From the NCBI RefSeq assembly GCF_004010155.1, contig NZ_RRYH01000033.1:1-45615 (forward strand): a stretch of 45,615 nucleotides of DNA, given 5' to 3'. Both the position numbers and the translations under genes were made by a program. This DNA is from Solirhodobacter olei. GTDB lineage: Bacteria; Pseudomonadota; Alphaproteobacteria; Rhodobacterales; Rhodobacteraceae. The notes beneath the pieces are model-generated. The model did not search any database and was not told where the DNA came from. It saw only the letters and a list, made by a program, of their open reading frames with translations. Shown here piece by piece: positions 15,482 through 24,042 of this stretch (positions within the stretch are counted from its first letter, which is position 1; the number at the start of each line of letters is the position of its first letter).

Positions 15482-15631
15482 GAACGGGACCGAAAATTGG
15501 CGGTCGTCGGGCCGGATCGGGCCGGATCGGGGCGAATCACCCCGGCCCGGGCGCGCCCTTATGGGGACCGGGCGCGGGCCGGGAAGGTGGGTCTGGAAGA
15601 TCGGTCCGGACGGCGGGCCGGGGATGCCGGC

Positions 15632-16441
15632 TCAGAAGTCGACCGAGACGCCGGGCAGCTTCAGCTCGGTCATCAGGTCGCGCAGTTCCTGGCGGGCGGC
15701 GACGTTGGAGATGTTCAGATGCTCCACGCCGACATGCTTCAGGTCCAGCAGCGTCAACCCTCGCGGGAAAAGCTCGCGGAAGATGACCCGTTCGGAGAAG
15801 CCCGGCGCGACGCGGAAGCCGATGCGGCGGGAGAGATCCTCCAGCGCGGCGCCGACCTTGCGCTTGTTGTGCATCTGCTGCGCGCCGAGGCGGTTCCTGA
15901 CCACGATCCAGTCGATCGGCTTCAGCCCGGCCTGGGCGCGCAGCTGGCGGGCGTGCCAGACCATCTCGGAATAGATCGAGGGGCCCTTGACCTTGTTGGT
16001 CTCGGCGTCGATCCGGGCCAGCAGGTCGAAGTCGATGAAGCTGTCGTTCAGCGGCGTGATCAGCGTGTCGGCCAGCGAATGCGCCACCTGGCTGAGGCGG
16101 GTGTGCGAGCCGGGGCAGTCGATGATGATGAAGTCGCAGGCCGGCTCCAGCTCCGTCACCGCGGCGGAGAGGCGTTGGTCGTAGACGTTCTCCTCCGGCG
16201 CGAGCGTGGCGCGGTCGACCTCGGGCAGGGCTCGAATCTCGGGCATCGGCAGGTCGAGGCCGTTCTGGGCAGCGAAAGCGCGGCGGTTCTCGATGTAGCG
16301 GCCGAAGCTTTGCTGGCGCAGGTCGAGGTCGAGCGCGCCCACGGTATGGCCCATGCGCACAAGCGCGGTCGCCACATGCATGCAGGTGGTGGATTTGCCC
16401 GATCCGCCCTTCTCGTTTCCGACAACGATGATATGCGCCAC
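15632..16441 (-). CDS. mipZ: MipZ, division-plane positioning ATPase
   Basis: A 269-residue ParA/MinD-type ATPase. The deviant Walker A motif EKGGSGKST spans residues 10-18 (Lys11 and Lys16); the LDLDLRQQSFGRYIENRR segment, DFIIIDCPGSHTRLSQVAHSLADTLITPLNDSFIDFDLL and FRELFPRGLTLLDL follow the MipZ of Caulobacter closely by eye. MipZ dimers form a gradient from the ParB-bound poles and block FtsZ assembly there, so the ring forms at mid-cell. A GTG at 16441 with GGAG 7 bases upstream starts right at the conserved AHIIVVGNEKGG; an ATG 17 codons earlier adds a basic tail not expected in the family. Monocistronic. Confidence 0.93.
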   Translation of the reverse strand: MAHIIVVGNEKGGSGKSTTCMHVATALVRMGHTVGALDLDLRQQSFGRYIENRRAFAAQNGLDLPMPEIRALPEVDRATLAPEENVYDQRLSAAVTELEPACDFIIIDCPGSHTRLSQVAHSLADTLITPLNDSFIDFDLLARIDAETNKVKGPSIYSEMVWHARQLRAQAGLKPIDWIVVRNRLGAQQMHNKRKVGAALEDLSRRIGFRVAPGFSERVIFRELFPRGLTLLDLKHVGVEHLNISNVAARQELRDLMTELKLPGVSVDF

Positions 16442-16795
16442 AGCCCGGCTCCGATCACAAGAGGCGCGCCGTCCCAGGCGCCGTTCGACCATATGTGGTG
16501 GGGCTACCCTTTGGAAGCCGACCGTGCAAGAGGCCGGAGCAAAATCCCGGGGCGTCGCAGGAAGGGCACGGGTGGGTCAGGAGCGAAGCCGTAGCCGGGC
16601 GATGGAACCCGGCCGCCGGGTGGCCCTGCGCGGGCTGGAGCGGGGTGATGGGTCCCTTCTGCCGCAGGGGTCACGACGCGTTTCGGCGGCGCCCGGCATC
16701 GGACGGGGGCGGTACAGTCATCGGGTGACTGCCGTGCGGGGCGATATTCCCCGGAAATCGGCCCCAGCCGGGCGTCCCGCCCTCCGAGCCAACGC
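16442..16795. other. Gap between mipZ and rpmE
   Basis: No credible gene: the short open frames here have the composition of GC-rich chance frames. It must contain the mipZ promoter. A small inverted repeat CAGTCA/TGACTG (16715-16731, 5-base spacer) is the only structure I see. Confidence 0.5.
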
Positions 16796-16823
16796 AAAAG
16801 GGCGCGACGGTGGCGCGCCCTTT
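16796..16823 (-). terminator. Terminator of the ribosomal operon after rpmE
   Basis: A 10-bp stem AAAGGGCGCG/CGCGCCCTTT (16797-16806 with 16814-16823). On the minus strand it ends in TTTTG, as an intrinsic terminator should, 22 bases after the rpmE stop. Confidence 0.85.
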
Positions 16824-16845
16824 GCCAGTTCGCTGTCGCTCGGGC

Positions 16846-17067
16846 TCAGAAGCCGAGGCCGGCGTACTTGTTCTTGAACTTCGACACGCGCCCGCCGGTG
16901 TCCATCAGCTTGGCGTTGCCGCCGGTCCAGGCCGGGTGGACGGAGGGGTCGATCTCGAGCGCCATCTGCTCGCCTTCCTTGCCCCAGGTGGAGCGGGTCT
17001 GGAAGACGGTGCCGTCGGTCAGCTTCACTTCGATCGTGTGATAATTGGGATGGATGTCTTTTTTCAT
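16846..17067 (-). CDS. rpmE: 50S ribosomal protein L31
   Basis: A 73-residue L31 beginning [10 protein letters not shown] and ending KNKYAGLGF. It lies at the junction between the ribosomal subunits (bridge B1). The zinc CxxC pairs found in the C+ form are absent, so it is a C- variant, as is usual in Rhodobacteraceae. It lies 11 bases after rplS and is the last gene of the row, followed by an intrinsic terminator. Confidence 0.97.
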   Translation of the reverse strand: MKKDIHPNYHTIEVKLTDGTVFQTRSTWGKEGEQMALEIDPSVHPAWTGGNAKLMDTGGRVSKFKNKYAGLGF

Positions 17068-17078
17068 CGTCCAGCTCC

Positions 17079-17462
17079 TCAGGCCTCAGCGCCGTTCTTG
17101 GGCTTGTAGTTCGTCTTCTCGGCGATCCGGGCCGACTTGCCGCGACGCTCGCGCAGGTAGTAGAGCTTCGCACGGCGGACACGGCCACGGCGGACAACCT
17201 CGATCGAGTCGATGTTGGTCGAGTAGAGCGGGAACACCCGTTCCACGCCTTCGCCGAAGGAAATCTTGCGGACGGTGAAGGAGGCCGCGAGGGTCGAGCC
17301 GCCCTTGCGGGAGATGCAGACGCCTTCATAGGCCTGCACCCGCGAACGGGTGCCTTCCGTCACCTTGTAGCCGACGCGCACGGTGTCGCCGGCCTTGAAA
17401 TCGGGGATGGTCTTGGCGAGCGAAGCAATCTGCTCGGCCTCGAGTTGCGCGATAATATCCAT
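17079..17462 (-). CDS. rplS: 50S ribosomal protein L19
   Basis: A 127-residue L19, starting [13 protein letters not shown], with [25 protein letters not shown] and the basic [23 protein letters not shown] end. It contacts 16S rRNA at the subunit interface. Located 47 bases after trmD as in the classical rpsP-rimM-trmD-rplS operon; the C-terminal KPKNGAEA tail is a short lineage-specific extension. Confidence 0.97.
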   Translation of the reverse strand: MDIIAQLEAEQIASLAKTIPDFKAGDTVRVGYKVTEGTRSRVQAYEGVCISRKGGSTLAASFTVRKISFGEGVERVFPLYSTNIDSIEVVRRGRVRRAKLYYLRERRGKSARIAEKTNYKPKNGAEA

Positions 17463-17509
17463 CGCAAATCCTCTAACGGGCGGGGTTTCAGCCCCGGTGT
17501 GATGCCGCC

Positions 17510-18355
17510 TCAGAGCTCTCGGTCTTCGTCCGGGTCCCTACCGTGCGCTGCACAGTAAGCCCGCCAGAGATCAGGCCTGCGTTCCCTTGTCAGCCTTTCG
17601 GCCATCCCCCGGCGCCAGGTGGCGATCTTCGCGTGATGGCCGGATTGAAGCACTTCCGGTATCGCGCGGCCGTCCCAGACCGAGGGTCTTGTGTACTGCG
17701 GAAATTCAAGAAGGCCGTCCGAGAAGGATTCCTCCTCGGCCGACGCCTGATTCCCGAGCACGCGCGGTATAAGCCGGACGGTGGCATCGATCAAGGCCTG
17801 CGCGGCGATCTCGCCGCCGGTGAGGACGAAATCGCCGAGGCTGACCTCCTCGACCTCGAAGGCGTCGAGCGCGCGCTGGTCGACGCCCTCGAACCGGCCG
17901 CAGAGCAGGGTGATCCCCTCGGCCCCGGAGAAGCGCCGGGCCATGGCCTGGTCGAAGGGCTTGCCGCGGGGCGAGAGGTAGACGACGGGCCAGCGGGCGC
18001 GGTCCTTCGGCGTGCCCTGGGCGGCCTCGGTCAGCGCCTTGCCGACGATGTCGGCCCGCAGCACCATGCCGGCGCCGCCGCCGGCGGGATTGTCGTCGAC
18101 GTTCTTGTGGCGGCCCTCGCCGAAGGGGCGCAGGTCGATCGTCTCGAGCGCCCAGAGGCCGAGCTCGAGCGCCTTGCCGGTCAGCGACAGACCGAGGGTG
18201 CCGGGGAAGGCCTCGGGGAAGAGAGTGATGATGCGCGCGGTCCAGGCCCCTTTGAGCCGGGGCCTTTCGCCCATCAGGTCGCGGGGTTTGGCGGAAGCCG
18301 AAATCGACAGGCGGCCATGGGATTTGGCGGGGAGATCCGGCTTCCGTTCCGTCAC
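17510..18355 (-). CDS. trmD: tRNA (guanine-37-N1)-methyltransferase
   Basis: A 281-residue TrmD of the SPOUT class with a knotted AdoMet site. It methylates G37 next to the anticodon of tRNAs reading CNN/CGG codons and prevents +1 frameshifting. Motifs: [59 protein letters not shown] and [11 protein letters not shown]. The conserved domain starts at about residue 40; the preceding tail ([16 protein letters not shown]) may be a real extension or the true start may be the internal Met at 28. It overlaps the preceding membrane-protein gene by 4 bases. Confidence 0.96.
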   Translation of the reverse strand: MTERKPDLPAKSHGRLSISASAKPRDLMGERPRLKGAWTARIITLFPEAFPGTLGLSLTGKALELGLWALETIDLRPFGEGRHKNVDDNPAGGGAGMVLRADIVGKALTEAAQGTPKDRARWPVVYLSPRGKPFDQAMARRFSGAEGITLLCGRFEGVDQRALDAFEVEEVSLGDFVLTGGEIAAQALIDATVRLIPRVLGNQASAEEESFSDGLLEFPQYTRPSVWDGRAIPEVLQSGHHAKIATWRRGMAERLTRERRPDLWRAYCAAHGRDPDEDREL

Positions 18356-18771
18356 GCTTCCTTTGCTCCGGTGTCGGGGGCCGGTGCGCCGGGGCTGCCG
18401 GCATCGCCGCGCAGCAGGCGGGTGATCGGCAGCGCCAGGAGCGCAAGGCCGAGGGGCACGCCCAGCGGCAACGGCGCGACGGTTCCGGCGATCCCGCCGA
18501 TGCCACGGCCGACGGAGAAGCAGAATGTCACCAGCAGGAGCTGGATCAGGATCCGGAGGCCATTGCGCGAGAGCGTCTCGCCGCGCAGCCAGTCGGCGGC
18601 GCGTTCGGGCCAGATGTCGGGCGACTGGGCCGCGAGGCCGATGAAGAAGATCACCGTAAAGGCGAGGATCAGCCCCCAGCCGAAGCCGGCAAGGCCGGCC
18701 AGCATGGCGCCGATATAGAGCAGTCCGGTGCAGGCCATGGAAATGCGGTGCTTTATCAACCCGATCATCAT
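18352..18771 (-). CDS. Small membrane protein of unknown function in rimM-trmD operon
   Basis: A 139-residue protein with three or four hydrophobic segments (about residues 12-45, 70-90 and 95-115) and an Ala/Pro/Gly-rich tail. I do not recognise a family. It overlaps rimM at its start (ATGA at 18768-18771) and trmD at its end, so it is coupled to both and must be expressed with the ribosome-maturation genes. In most bacteria rimM and trmD are adjacent, so this is an insertion into the operon. Confidence 0.8.
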   Translation of the reverse strand: MMIGLIKHRISMACTGLLYIGAMLAGLAGFGWGLILAFTVIFFIGLAAQSPDIWPERAADWLRGETLSRNGLRILIQLLLVTFCFSVGRGIGGIAGTVAPLPLGVPLGLALLALPITRLLRGDAGSPGAPAPDTGAKEA

Positions 18772-19280
18772 TCGATCAGTCCCTCCGGTATATCCGCGAC
18801 GATCCGGCCAGAGGCCAGATCCACGGTCGGGACGATCGCACGCGTAAAGGGCAGAAGTGCGGCACCTTTCGGGCCCGGCCGGGTCACCTCGAGGAGGTCT
18901 CCGGCGCCGTGGTTGTGGACGGCCGTGACCTTGCCGACGGGCGCGCCGCCGGTGTCGTAGACCGTCAGGCCGATCAGGTCGGCATGGTAGAATTCGTCGT
19001 CGCCGAGCGCGGGCAGGGCATCGCGGCCGGCGTAGAGGGCGGTGCCCTTCAGCGCCTCCGCCGCCTCGCGGCCGCGCACCCCCGACAGCCGGGCCGCGAA
19101 GCCCTGGGGGATCTGCCGCGTCAGCGTGACGTCAAAACTCCGCGACCCGTCCTCGGTGAAGAGGGGGCCGTAGGAGGCGATCGCCTCCGGGTCGGCGCAG
19201 AAACTTTTCAGCCGCACCTCGCCCTGGACCCCGAAGGCCCCGGCGATGGCACCGACCATGATGCGTTCCGGCTCTGTCAT
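18768..19280 (-). CDS. rimM: 16S rRNA processing protein RimM
   Basis: A 170-residue RimM that binds S19 and helps mature the 30S head. The N-terminal barrel begins [21 protein letters not shown] (typical GxxGxxGEVRV pattern) and the C-terminal PRC barrel has [14 protein letters not shown] and the [14 protein letters not shown] segment. It lies 61 bases after rpsP and overlaps the following membrane-protein gene by 4 bases. Confidence 0.96.
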   Translation of the reverse strand: MTEPERIMVGAIAGAFGVQGEVRLKSFCADPEAIASYGPLFTEDGSRSFDVTLTRQIPQGFAARLSGVRGREAAEALKGTALYAGRDALPALGDDEFYHADLIGLTVYDTGGAPVGKVTAVHNHGAGDLLEVTRPGPKGAALLPFTRAIVPTVDLASGRIVADIPEGLIE

Positions 19281-19341
19281 GATCCCTCCGGGACAGCCCG
19301 GGCGCCGGATAGCGCCCAGGCAAACCCCTGTGGTGGAAGGA

Positions 19342-19716
19342 TTATTCCTCCGCGGCGGCCTCGGCCGGGGCGGCGGCGGCTTCGGCCTTCTTGGCCTTCT
19401 CCGCGGCGCGCTCCTGCGCCTTCTTGCCCGGGGCGCCGGCCTTCAGGTTGGCGCGCTCGGCCTTCGGGCGGTCGCCCGAGGCTTCGAGGAAGCGGGCGAC
19501 GCGGTCGGTCGGCTGGGCGCCCTGGCCGAGCCAGTACTGCACGCGCTCCATGTTCATCTTCACGCGGTTCTCGTCGCCCTTCGGCAGCATCGGGTTGTAG
19601 GTGCCGAGCTTCTCAAGGAAGCGGCCGTCGCGCGGCATGCGCGAGTCGGTGGCGACGATGGCGTAGTGCGGGCGCTTCTTCGAGCCACCGCGGGCGAGGC
19701 GGATTTTCATGGACAT
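19342..19716 (-). CDS. rpsP: 30S ribosomal protein S16
   Basis: A 124-residue S16. The core ([26 protein letters not shown]... through RFLEASGD) is the standard ~80 residues; the remaining ~40 residues are a Lys/Ala/Glu-rich tail, common in alphaproteobacteria. It opens the rpsP-rimM-trmD-rplS group and lies 56 bases after chorismate mutase. Confidence 0.97.
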   Translation of the reverse strand: MSMKIRLARGGSKKRPHYAIVATDSRMPRDGRFLEKLGTYNPMLPKGDENRVKMNMERVQYWLGQGAQPTDRVARFLEASGDRPKAERANLKAGAPGKKAQERAAEKAKKAEAAAAPAEAAAEE

Positions 19717-19772
19717 GTTTCTGGTCTCCTTGGGTTTGGGTTGGGGCGGCGTTCAGGCTTGGGGATGGCCGC

Positions 19773-20081
19773 CTATTTCTGCAGTTTCTCGTGGTGTCGG
19801 ATCACTTCGGAGATGATGAACGCCAGGAATTTTTTGGCGAATTCGGGGTCGAGGCCGCTTTCCCTGCTCAGCGCCTCCAGCCGCTCGATCTGGCGGCTTT
19901 CGCGCGCCGGATCGGAGGGCGGCAGGTCGTGTTCCGCCTTCAGGCGGCCCACCGACTGGGTGTGCTTGAAGCGCTCGGCCAGGGTGTAGACGAGGATCGC
20001 GTCGAGCCGGTCGATCGACTCGCGATGCTCTTTCAGCAGCACCTGGGCGCGGCGGGCGTCCTCTGTCAGCTCTGCCGTCAT
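19773..20081 (-). CDS. Chorismate mutase, AroQ class
   Basis: A 102-residue all-helical mutase converting chorismate to prephenate for Phe and Tyr synthesis. Motif residues: Arg20 and Asp24 in HRESID, Lys48 in GRLK, and Arg60-Glu61 in DPARE. It is a stand-alone cytoplasmic form without fused dehydratase or signal peptide. It lies between four acetyltransferase genes and rpsP. An array of 11-bp repeats occupies its upstream region (20119-20173), 38 bases or more before the start, making this gene and the rps operon downstream the likely controlled unit. Confidence 0.93.
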   Translation of the reverse strand: MTAELTEDARRAQVLLKEHRESIDRLDAILVYTLAERFKHTQSVGRLKAEHDLPPSDPARESRQIERLEALSRESGLDPEFAKKFLAFIISEVIRHHEKLQK

Positions 20082-20118
20082 GGCGTCCTCCCGAATGTGT
20101 TAAGGCGGCGTGCGGTGG

Positions 20119-20173
20119 ATACCGCAAACGCACCGTATTCGCACCGCTTTGGCACCGCTTTGGCACCGGCATC
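20119..20173. repeat. Array of 11-bp direct repeats, GCACCG core (locus A)
   Basis: Five 11-bp units start at 20119, 20130, 20141, 20152 and 20163. The middle four begin GCACCG; units 3 and 4 are identical (GCACCGCTTTG) and unit 2 is GCACCGTATTC. The first unit keeps only ACCG. A conserved 6-bp GC core with a more AT-rich 5-bp tail at 11-bp spacing is the architecture of Pho-box type operators. It sits directly upstream of chorismate mutase. A second array with the same core is at 38260-38303. Confidence 0.75.
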
Positions 20174-20210
20174 ACCCGCACGGGGCGGGCGGTATGAATC
20201 TTAAGGATCG

Positions 20211-20732
20211 TCATGCCGCAAGCTCCGACGGTCCCGGGTGGCGCCAGACCTGCATGGTGCCGTGGCGTTCGTGGGTAAACTCGCCCTCGTGCCGGGCGCC
20301 GAGGCGGCGGCAGACGGCCATGGAGCCGGTGTTGGCGGGCTTCACCAGGCTGATCGCGGTGGTCCAGCCGAGCGGGCCGTAGGCGAAGGCGCGGGCGGCG
20401 AGCGCCGCCTCGGTGGCGTAGCCCTGGCCCTCGTGGCCGTCGAAGAGATCCCAGCCGAGTTCGCCCTCCGGCCAGCCGTCGGGCATGTAGGGGCCGACGA
20501 GGCCGACGGGTTCATCGCTGTCGCGGCGCGCCACGATCCAGCGGCCGAAGCCGTTGAGCTGCCATTGCCCGATCTCCATCGCCAGCATCCGCCAGGCGAG
20601 TTCCCGCGTCAGCGGGCCGCCAACGAAATGCGAGCGGGGGCCGGCGTAGAAGGCGGCGAAGGGCGGGAAGTCGCGCGCCTCGGGCGCGCGAAGGATCAGC
20701 CTGTCCGTGGTCAGCGTCGGGATCGGGGTCAT
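20211..20732 (-). CDS. GNAT acetyltransferase, copy 4 of 4
   Basis: A 173-residue RimJ/RimL-type acetyltransferase: TDRLILRAPEARDF at the start, ELGWDLFDGHEGQGYATEA carrying the acetyl-CoA pyrophosphate loop (Q-G-x-A), and NTGSMAVCRRLGA near the end. It is most like copy 3 at 20729 (same ELGWDLFDGHEGQG). The ATG at 20732 overlaps the copy 3 stop. Such enzymes N-acetylate protein N-termini, amino-sugars or small amines; the substrate is unknown. The 5' open frame beyond 20732 belongs to no gene. Confidence 0.9.
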   Translation of the reverse strand: MTPIPTLTTDRLILRAPEARDFPPFAAFYAGPRSHFVGGPLTRELAWRMLAMEIGQWQLNGFGRWIVARRDSDEPVGLVGPYMPDGWPEGELGWDLFDGHEGQGYATEAALAARAFAYGPLGWTTAISLVKPANTGSMAVCRRLGARHEGEFTHERHGTMQVWRHPGPSELAA

Positions 20733-21262
20733 GCGGCGATCTCCTCCGGCGCGGGGTGACGCCAGATGTCGAGGCTGCCGTGGCGGATATGGTCGAACCG
20801 CCCGTCGATCCGGGCGCCGAGCCGGCGGGCGAGGGCGGCCGAGCGGGTGTTGTCCGGGGCGATAAGGCTGATCAGCGTGGTCCAGCCAAGGGTCCGGTAG
20901 CAATGGTCGCGCACGGCGCGGGCGGCTTCGGACGCAAGGCCCTGGCCCTCGTGCCCGTCGAAGAGATCCCAGCCCAGTTCCGGTTCGGGCCATGCGGGCG
21001 GATGGATGATGCCGACGAGCCCGGCCCTGGCCCCGGTATCGCGGCGGACCACCGTCCAGCGGCCGTAGCCGCGCATCGGCCAATGGCCGATCTCGATGGC
21101 GAGCTGGCGCCAGGCATGGGCCGGATCGAGCGGGCCGCCCGCGAAGGCGGAGCGCGGGCTGGCGTAGAACGCCGCGACGGCGTCGAGGTCGCCGGCCTCC
21201 GGCGCGCGCAGCACGAGCCGCTCGGTTTCCAGCACGGGAATATTGGCGAGGGCCGGTGTCAT
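20729..21262 (-). CDS. GNAT acetyltransferase, copy 3 of 4
   Basis: A 177-residue acetyltransferase: ETERLVLRAPEAGDLDAVAAFYASPRS start, HEGQGLASEA acetyl-CoA loop, DNTRSAALARRLGA. It overlaps both neighbours by 4 bases (ATGA), so the set is translated as a chain. It shares with copy 4 the segment ELGWDLFDGHEGQG, indicating the most recent duplication of the four. Confidence 0.9.
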   Translation of the reverse strand: MTPALANIPVLETERLVLRAPEAGDLDAVAAFYASPRSAFAGGPLDPAHAWRQLAIEIGHWPMRGYGRWTVVRRDTGARAGLVGIIHPPAWPEPELGWDLFDGHEGQGLASEAARAVRDHCYRTLGWTTLISLIAPDNTRSAALARRLGARIDGRFDHIRHGSLDIWRHPAPEEIAA

Positions 21263-21771
21263 GCCGCCCTCCCGAGGTCGTGGACGATGACGACATCGCC
21301 CGGGTCGGTGCCCGGCAGGTTCGGGTCGATCCGGCCGCCGAGGCGCAGGCCGAGCGCGATGGAGCGTTCGTTTTCCGGCGCGATGTAATTCACCAGCCGG
21401 GTCCAGCCGAGGTCGGTTACGACCCAGCCCATGACGGCGCGGGCGGCCTCGTGGGCCACGCCCTTGCCCTCTGCCTCGGGGGTGACGAACCAGCCGAGTT
21501 CGGCCTCAGGGTAATCGGCGGCGTGGTAGATGCCGACCTCGCCGAGATAGGCGCCGGTGGCGCGGTCCTCGACCGCGAAGGGGCCGTAGCCCATCAGCGG
21601 CCATTGCCCGACTTCGGAGGCGAAGAGGCGCCAGGCGGCGCGGCGGTCGAGCGGCCCGCCCTCGTGGACCGAGCGGGGCGTGGCGAAGAATGCGGCGCGG
21701 GGCTCGAAATCCTCGAGCCTCGGCATCCGCAGCGTCAGCCGCTCGGTGGAGAGGGTGGGCGCGATCGTCAT
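21259..21771 (-). CDS. GNAT acetyltransferase, copy 2 of 4
   Basis: A 170-residue acetyltransferase: STERLTLRMPRLEDFEPRAAFFATPRS start, AEGKGVAHEA acetyl-CoA loop, ENERSIALGLRLGG. It ends differently (DPGDVVIVHDLGRAA instead of the H-P-x-P ending of the others). It overlaps the neighbours by 4 bases on both sides. Confidence 0.9.
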   Translation of the reverse strand: MTIAPTLSTERLTLRMPRLEDFEPRAAFFATPRSVHEGGPLDRRAAWRLFASEVGQWPLMGYGPFAVEDRATGAYLGEVGIYHAADYPEAELGWFVTPEAEGKGVAHEAARAVMGWVVTDLGWTRLVNYIAPENERSIALGLRLGGRIDPNLPGTDPGDVVIVHDLGRAA

Positions 21772-22316
21772 GCGGCAGCCACGGCCGGGCCGGGGTGGCG
21801 GTAGATCAGCGCGGGCTTGCCGGCGGGCGAGATCCAGTCGCGTTCGTGCGTCGCGCCGAGGCGTTCGGCCAGCGCGATGGAGCGGGCGTTGTCGGGCGCG
21901 ATGACGGAGGTCAGCGGCCCCCAGCCGAGCGTGTCATAGGCATAGGCGCGCAGCCGCAGCGCGGCCTCGGACGCGAAGCCGCGTCCCTCGAAGCCTTCGT
22001 AGACGGCCCAGCCAAGCTCGACCTCCGGCCAGCCCTCGGGGTTCCAGAAGCCGGCATGGCCGACATGGGCGCCGGTCCTGCGCTCCAGAATATGGAACAG
22101 GCCGTAGCCCTTCAGCAGCCAGTGGCCAAGCTCGGCCGCGAAGGCGCGCCAGGCGGCGGCGCGGGCGAGCGGGCCGCCCATGTGGCGCGAGCGCTCCGTC
22201 GCCCAGAAGGCGGCGGCGCTGTCGAAGTCCTGCGTTTCGGGCGCGCGCAGGATCAGCCGCTCGGTGGTCAGGACGGGGGCGTGGATGAGGGCGTTGCCCG
22301 GGGTGCGCGCGTTCAT
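21768..22316 (-). CDS. GNAT acetyltransferase, copy 1 of 4
   Basis: A 182-residue acetyltransferase: TTERLILRAPETQDFDSAAAFWATERS start, FEGRGFASEA acetyl-CoA loop, DNARSIALAERLGA, ending YRHPGPAVAAA. Its ATG at 22316 overlaps the ffh stop, so the four-enzyme chain begins immediately at the end of ffh. All four share the T-E/D-R-L-x-L-R-x-P start and a conserved S/R-GGPL motif near residue 45. Confidence 0.9.
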   Translation of the reverse strand: MNARTPGNALIHAPVLTTERLILRAPETQDFDSAAAFWATERSRHMGGPLARAAAWRAFAAELGHWLLKGYGLFHILERRTGAHVGHAGFWNPEGWPEVELGWAVYEGFEGRGFASEAALRLRAYAYDTLGWGPLTSVIAPDNARSIALAERLGATHERDWISPAGKPALIYRHPGPAVAAA

Positions 22317-23857
22317 TTCTTCTTTCCGAAACCAGAGAGGCCGGAGGGCAGCTTCATGCCGCCGCCGAGGCCGGGAAGCCCCCCGCCCATGCCACCCATT
22401 CCGCCCATGCCGGGCGGCAGGCCCTTGGGCATCTTGCCCTTTGCGAGATCGGCCGCGGCCTTCAGCTGCTCGGGGTCCATGTTGGCCATGTCGGGCATGC
22501 CGGCGCCGGCGCCGCCCTTGCCGAACATCCCCTTCATCGCCTGCTTCAGCATCCCGCCCTTGCCGAGCTTCTTCATCGTGTCGGCCATCTGGCGGTGCAT
22601 CTTCAGGAGCTTGTTCAGCTCTGAGACCTCGAGCCCCGCCCCCGCCGCGATGCGGCGCTTGCGGGAGGCCTGCAGCAGCTCGGGGTGGGCGCGCTCCTTC
22701 TTGGTCATCGAGTTGATCAGCGCGATCTGGCGGCGCAGCATCGCGTCGTTCAGCCCTGCGGCATCGGCCTGCTTGGAGATCTTGCCCATGCCGGGCAGCA
22801 TCCCCATGACCGACTGCATGCCGCCCATCTTCATCATCTGGTCGAGCTGGCCCTTCAGGTCGTTCATATTGAAGAGGCCCTTCTGGAAGCGCTTCATCGC
22901 GCGTTCCATCTGTTCCGCTTCCAGCGTCTCCTGCGCCTTCTCGACCAGCGCCACGATGTCGCCCATGCCGAGGATGCGGCCGGCGACGCGGTCCGGCTCG
23001 AAGGTTTCGAGCGCGTCCATCTTCTCGCCGGCGCCGACGAAGCGGATCGGCTTGCCGGTGACCGCGCGCATGGAAAGCGCGGCGCCGCCGCGGCCGTCGC
23101 CGTCCATCCGGGTCAGCACGACGCCGGTGACCCCCACCTTGCCGTCGAACTCGGTCGCGACGTTCACCGCGTCCTGGCCGGTCAGCCCGTCGACCACGAG
23201 GAGCGTCTCGCGCGGGTTCACGGCGTCGCGGACGGCCTGCACCTCGTCCATCAGGACTTCGTCGATATGCAGACGCCCGGCGGTGTCGAGCATGTAGACG
23301 TCGTAGCCGCCGAGGCTCGCCTGGGTCTTGGCGCGCTTGGCGATCTGGACGGCGCTTTCGCCCTTCACGATCGGCAGCGTGTCGACGCCGATCTGGGCGC
23401 CGAGGATCTGCAGCTGCTCCATCGCCGCCGGACGGTTGGTGTCGAGCGAGGCCATCAGGACGCGCTTGCCGTTCTTCTCGCTCAGCCGCTTGGCGAGCTT
23501 GGCGGTCGTCGTCGTCTTGCCCGAGCCCTGCAGGCCGACCATCAGGATCGGCGCGGGCGGGTTGTCGATCTTCAGCGCGCCGGGGTCGGCGTCGCCGGTC
23601 AGCACGTCGACCAGCGCGTCATGGACGATCTTGACGACCTGCTGGCCTGGGGTGACGGATTTCGTGACGGCCTGGCCTGTGGCCTGGTCCTGCACGCGCT
23701 TGACGAAATCGCGGGCGACGGGGAGGGAGACGTCGGCTTCCAGAAGCGCGGTGCGGACCTCGCGCAGGGCGGTGGCCACGTCGGCGTCGCTGAGCGCGCC
23801 CTGCTTGGTCAAGCGGTCGAAGACGCCACCGAGGCGGGCGGAGAGGGTCTCGAACAT
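22313..23857 (-). CDS. ffh: Signal recognition particle GTPase Ffh
   Basis: A 514-residue SRP54. N domain (1-90, MFETLSARLGGVFDRLTKQGALS), G domain with GLQGSGKTTTTAKLA P-loop, DTAGRL and TRMDGD, and a Met-rich M domain (about 325-450) that binds signal peptides and 4.5S RNA. The tail is a Gly/Met-rich low-complexity stretch (GMGGMGGMGG). It targets nascent membrane proteins to FtsY and SecYEG. The ATG at 23857 has GGAGG upstream; the earlier in-frame start at 23914 has none. It is followed by four acetyltransferase genes. Confidence 0.97.
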   Translation of the reverse strand: MFETLSARLGGVFDRLTKQGALSDADVATALREVRTALLEADVSLPVARDFVKRVQDQATGQAVTKSVTPGQQVVKIVHDALVDVLTGDADPGALKIDNPPAPILMVGLQGSGKTTTTAKLAKRLSEKNGKRVLMASLDTNRPAAMEQLQILGAQIGVDTLPIVKGESAVQIAKRAKTQASLGGYDVYMLDTAGRLHIDEVLMDEVQAVRDAVNPRETLLVVDGLTGQDAVNVATEFDGKVGVTGVVLTRMDGDGRGGAALSMRAVTGKPIRFVGAGEKMDALETFEPDRVAGRILGMGDIVALVEKAQETLEAEQMERAMKRFQKGLFNMNDLKGQLDQMMKMGGMQSVMGMLPGMGKISKQADAAGLNDAMLRRQIALINSMTKKERAHPELLQASRKRRIAAGAGLEVSELNKLLKMHRQMADTMKKLGKGGMLKQAMKGMFGKGGAGAGMPDMANMDPEQLKAAADLAKGKMPKGLPPGMGGMGGMGGGLPGLGGGMKLPSGLSGFGKKK

Positions 23858-23977
23858 ATTGGCCTCCTTCGACCTGTTGCTGCCTGCCCCGCCATGTAAG
23901 ACGGAACGCTCCAAACGCCAACGTCACCCGCGGGCGCGACGCGCTGGCGGATGGCGATCCCGGGACAAGCCCAAGGG

Positions 23978-24001
23978 ACCGGAAGACGGACTGCTTCCGG
24001 T
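23978..24001 (-). terminator. Hairpin upstream of ffh
   Basis: An 8-bp perfect stem ACCGGAAG/CTTCCGGT (23978-23985 with 23994-24001), 8-base loop, 42 bases after the stop of the GFA-family gene and 120 bases before ffh. No T-tract; it may end the upstream transcript weakly. Confidence 0.3.
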
Positions 24002-24042
24002 GGATTGCTGGGCGTATAGGCCCAAGCCGGGGCGGGGTCAAG

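Noticed and set aside
15511-15530. Tandem GGGCCGGATC units upstream of the ABC importer
   Set aside because: Only two full copies in GC-rich DNA; not enough to call a site.
16504-16797. 97-codon minus-strand frame between mipZ and rpmE
   Set aside because: Pro/Arg-rich, no ribosome-binding site, and it nearly reaches into the rpmE terminator.
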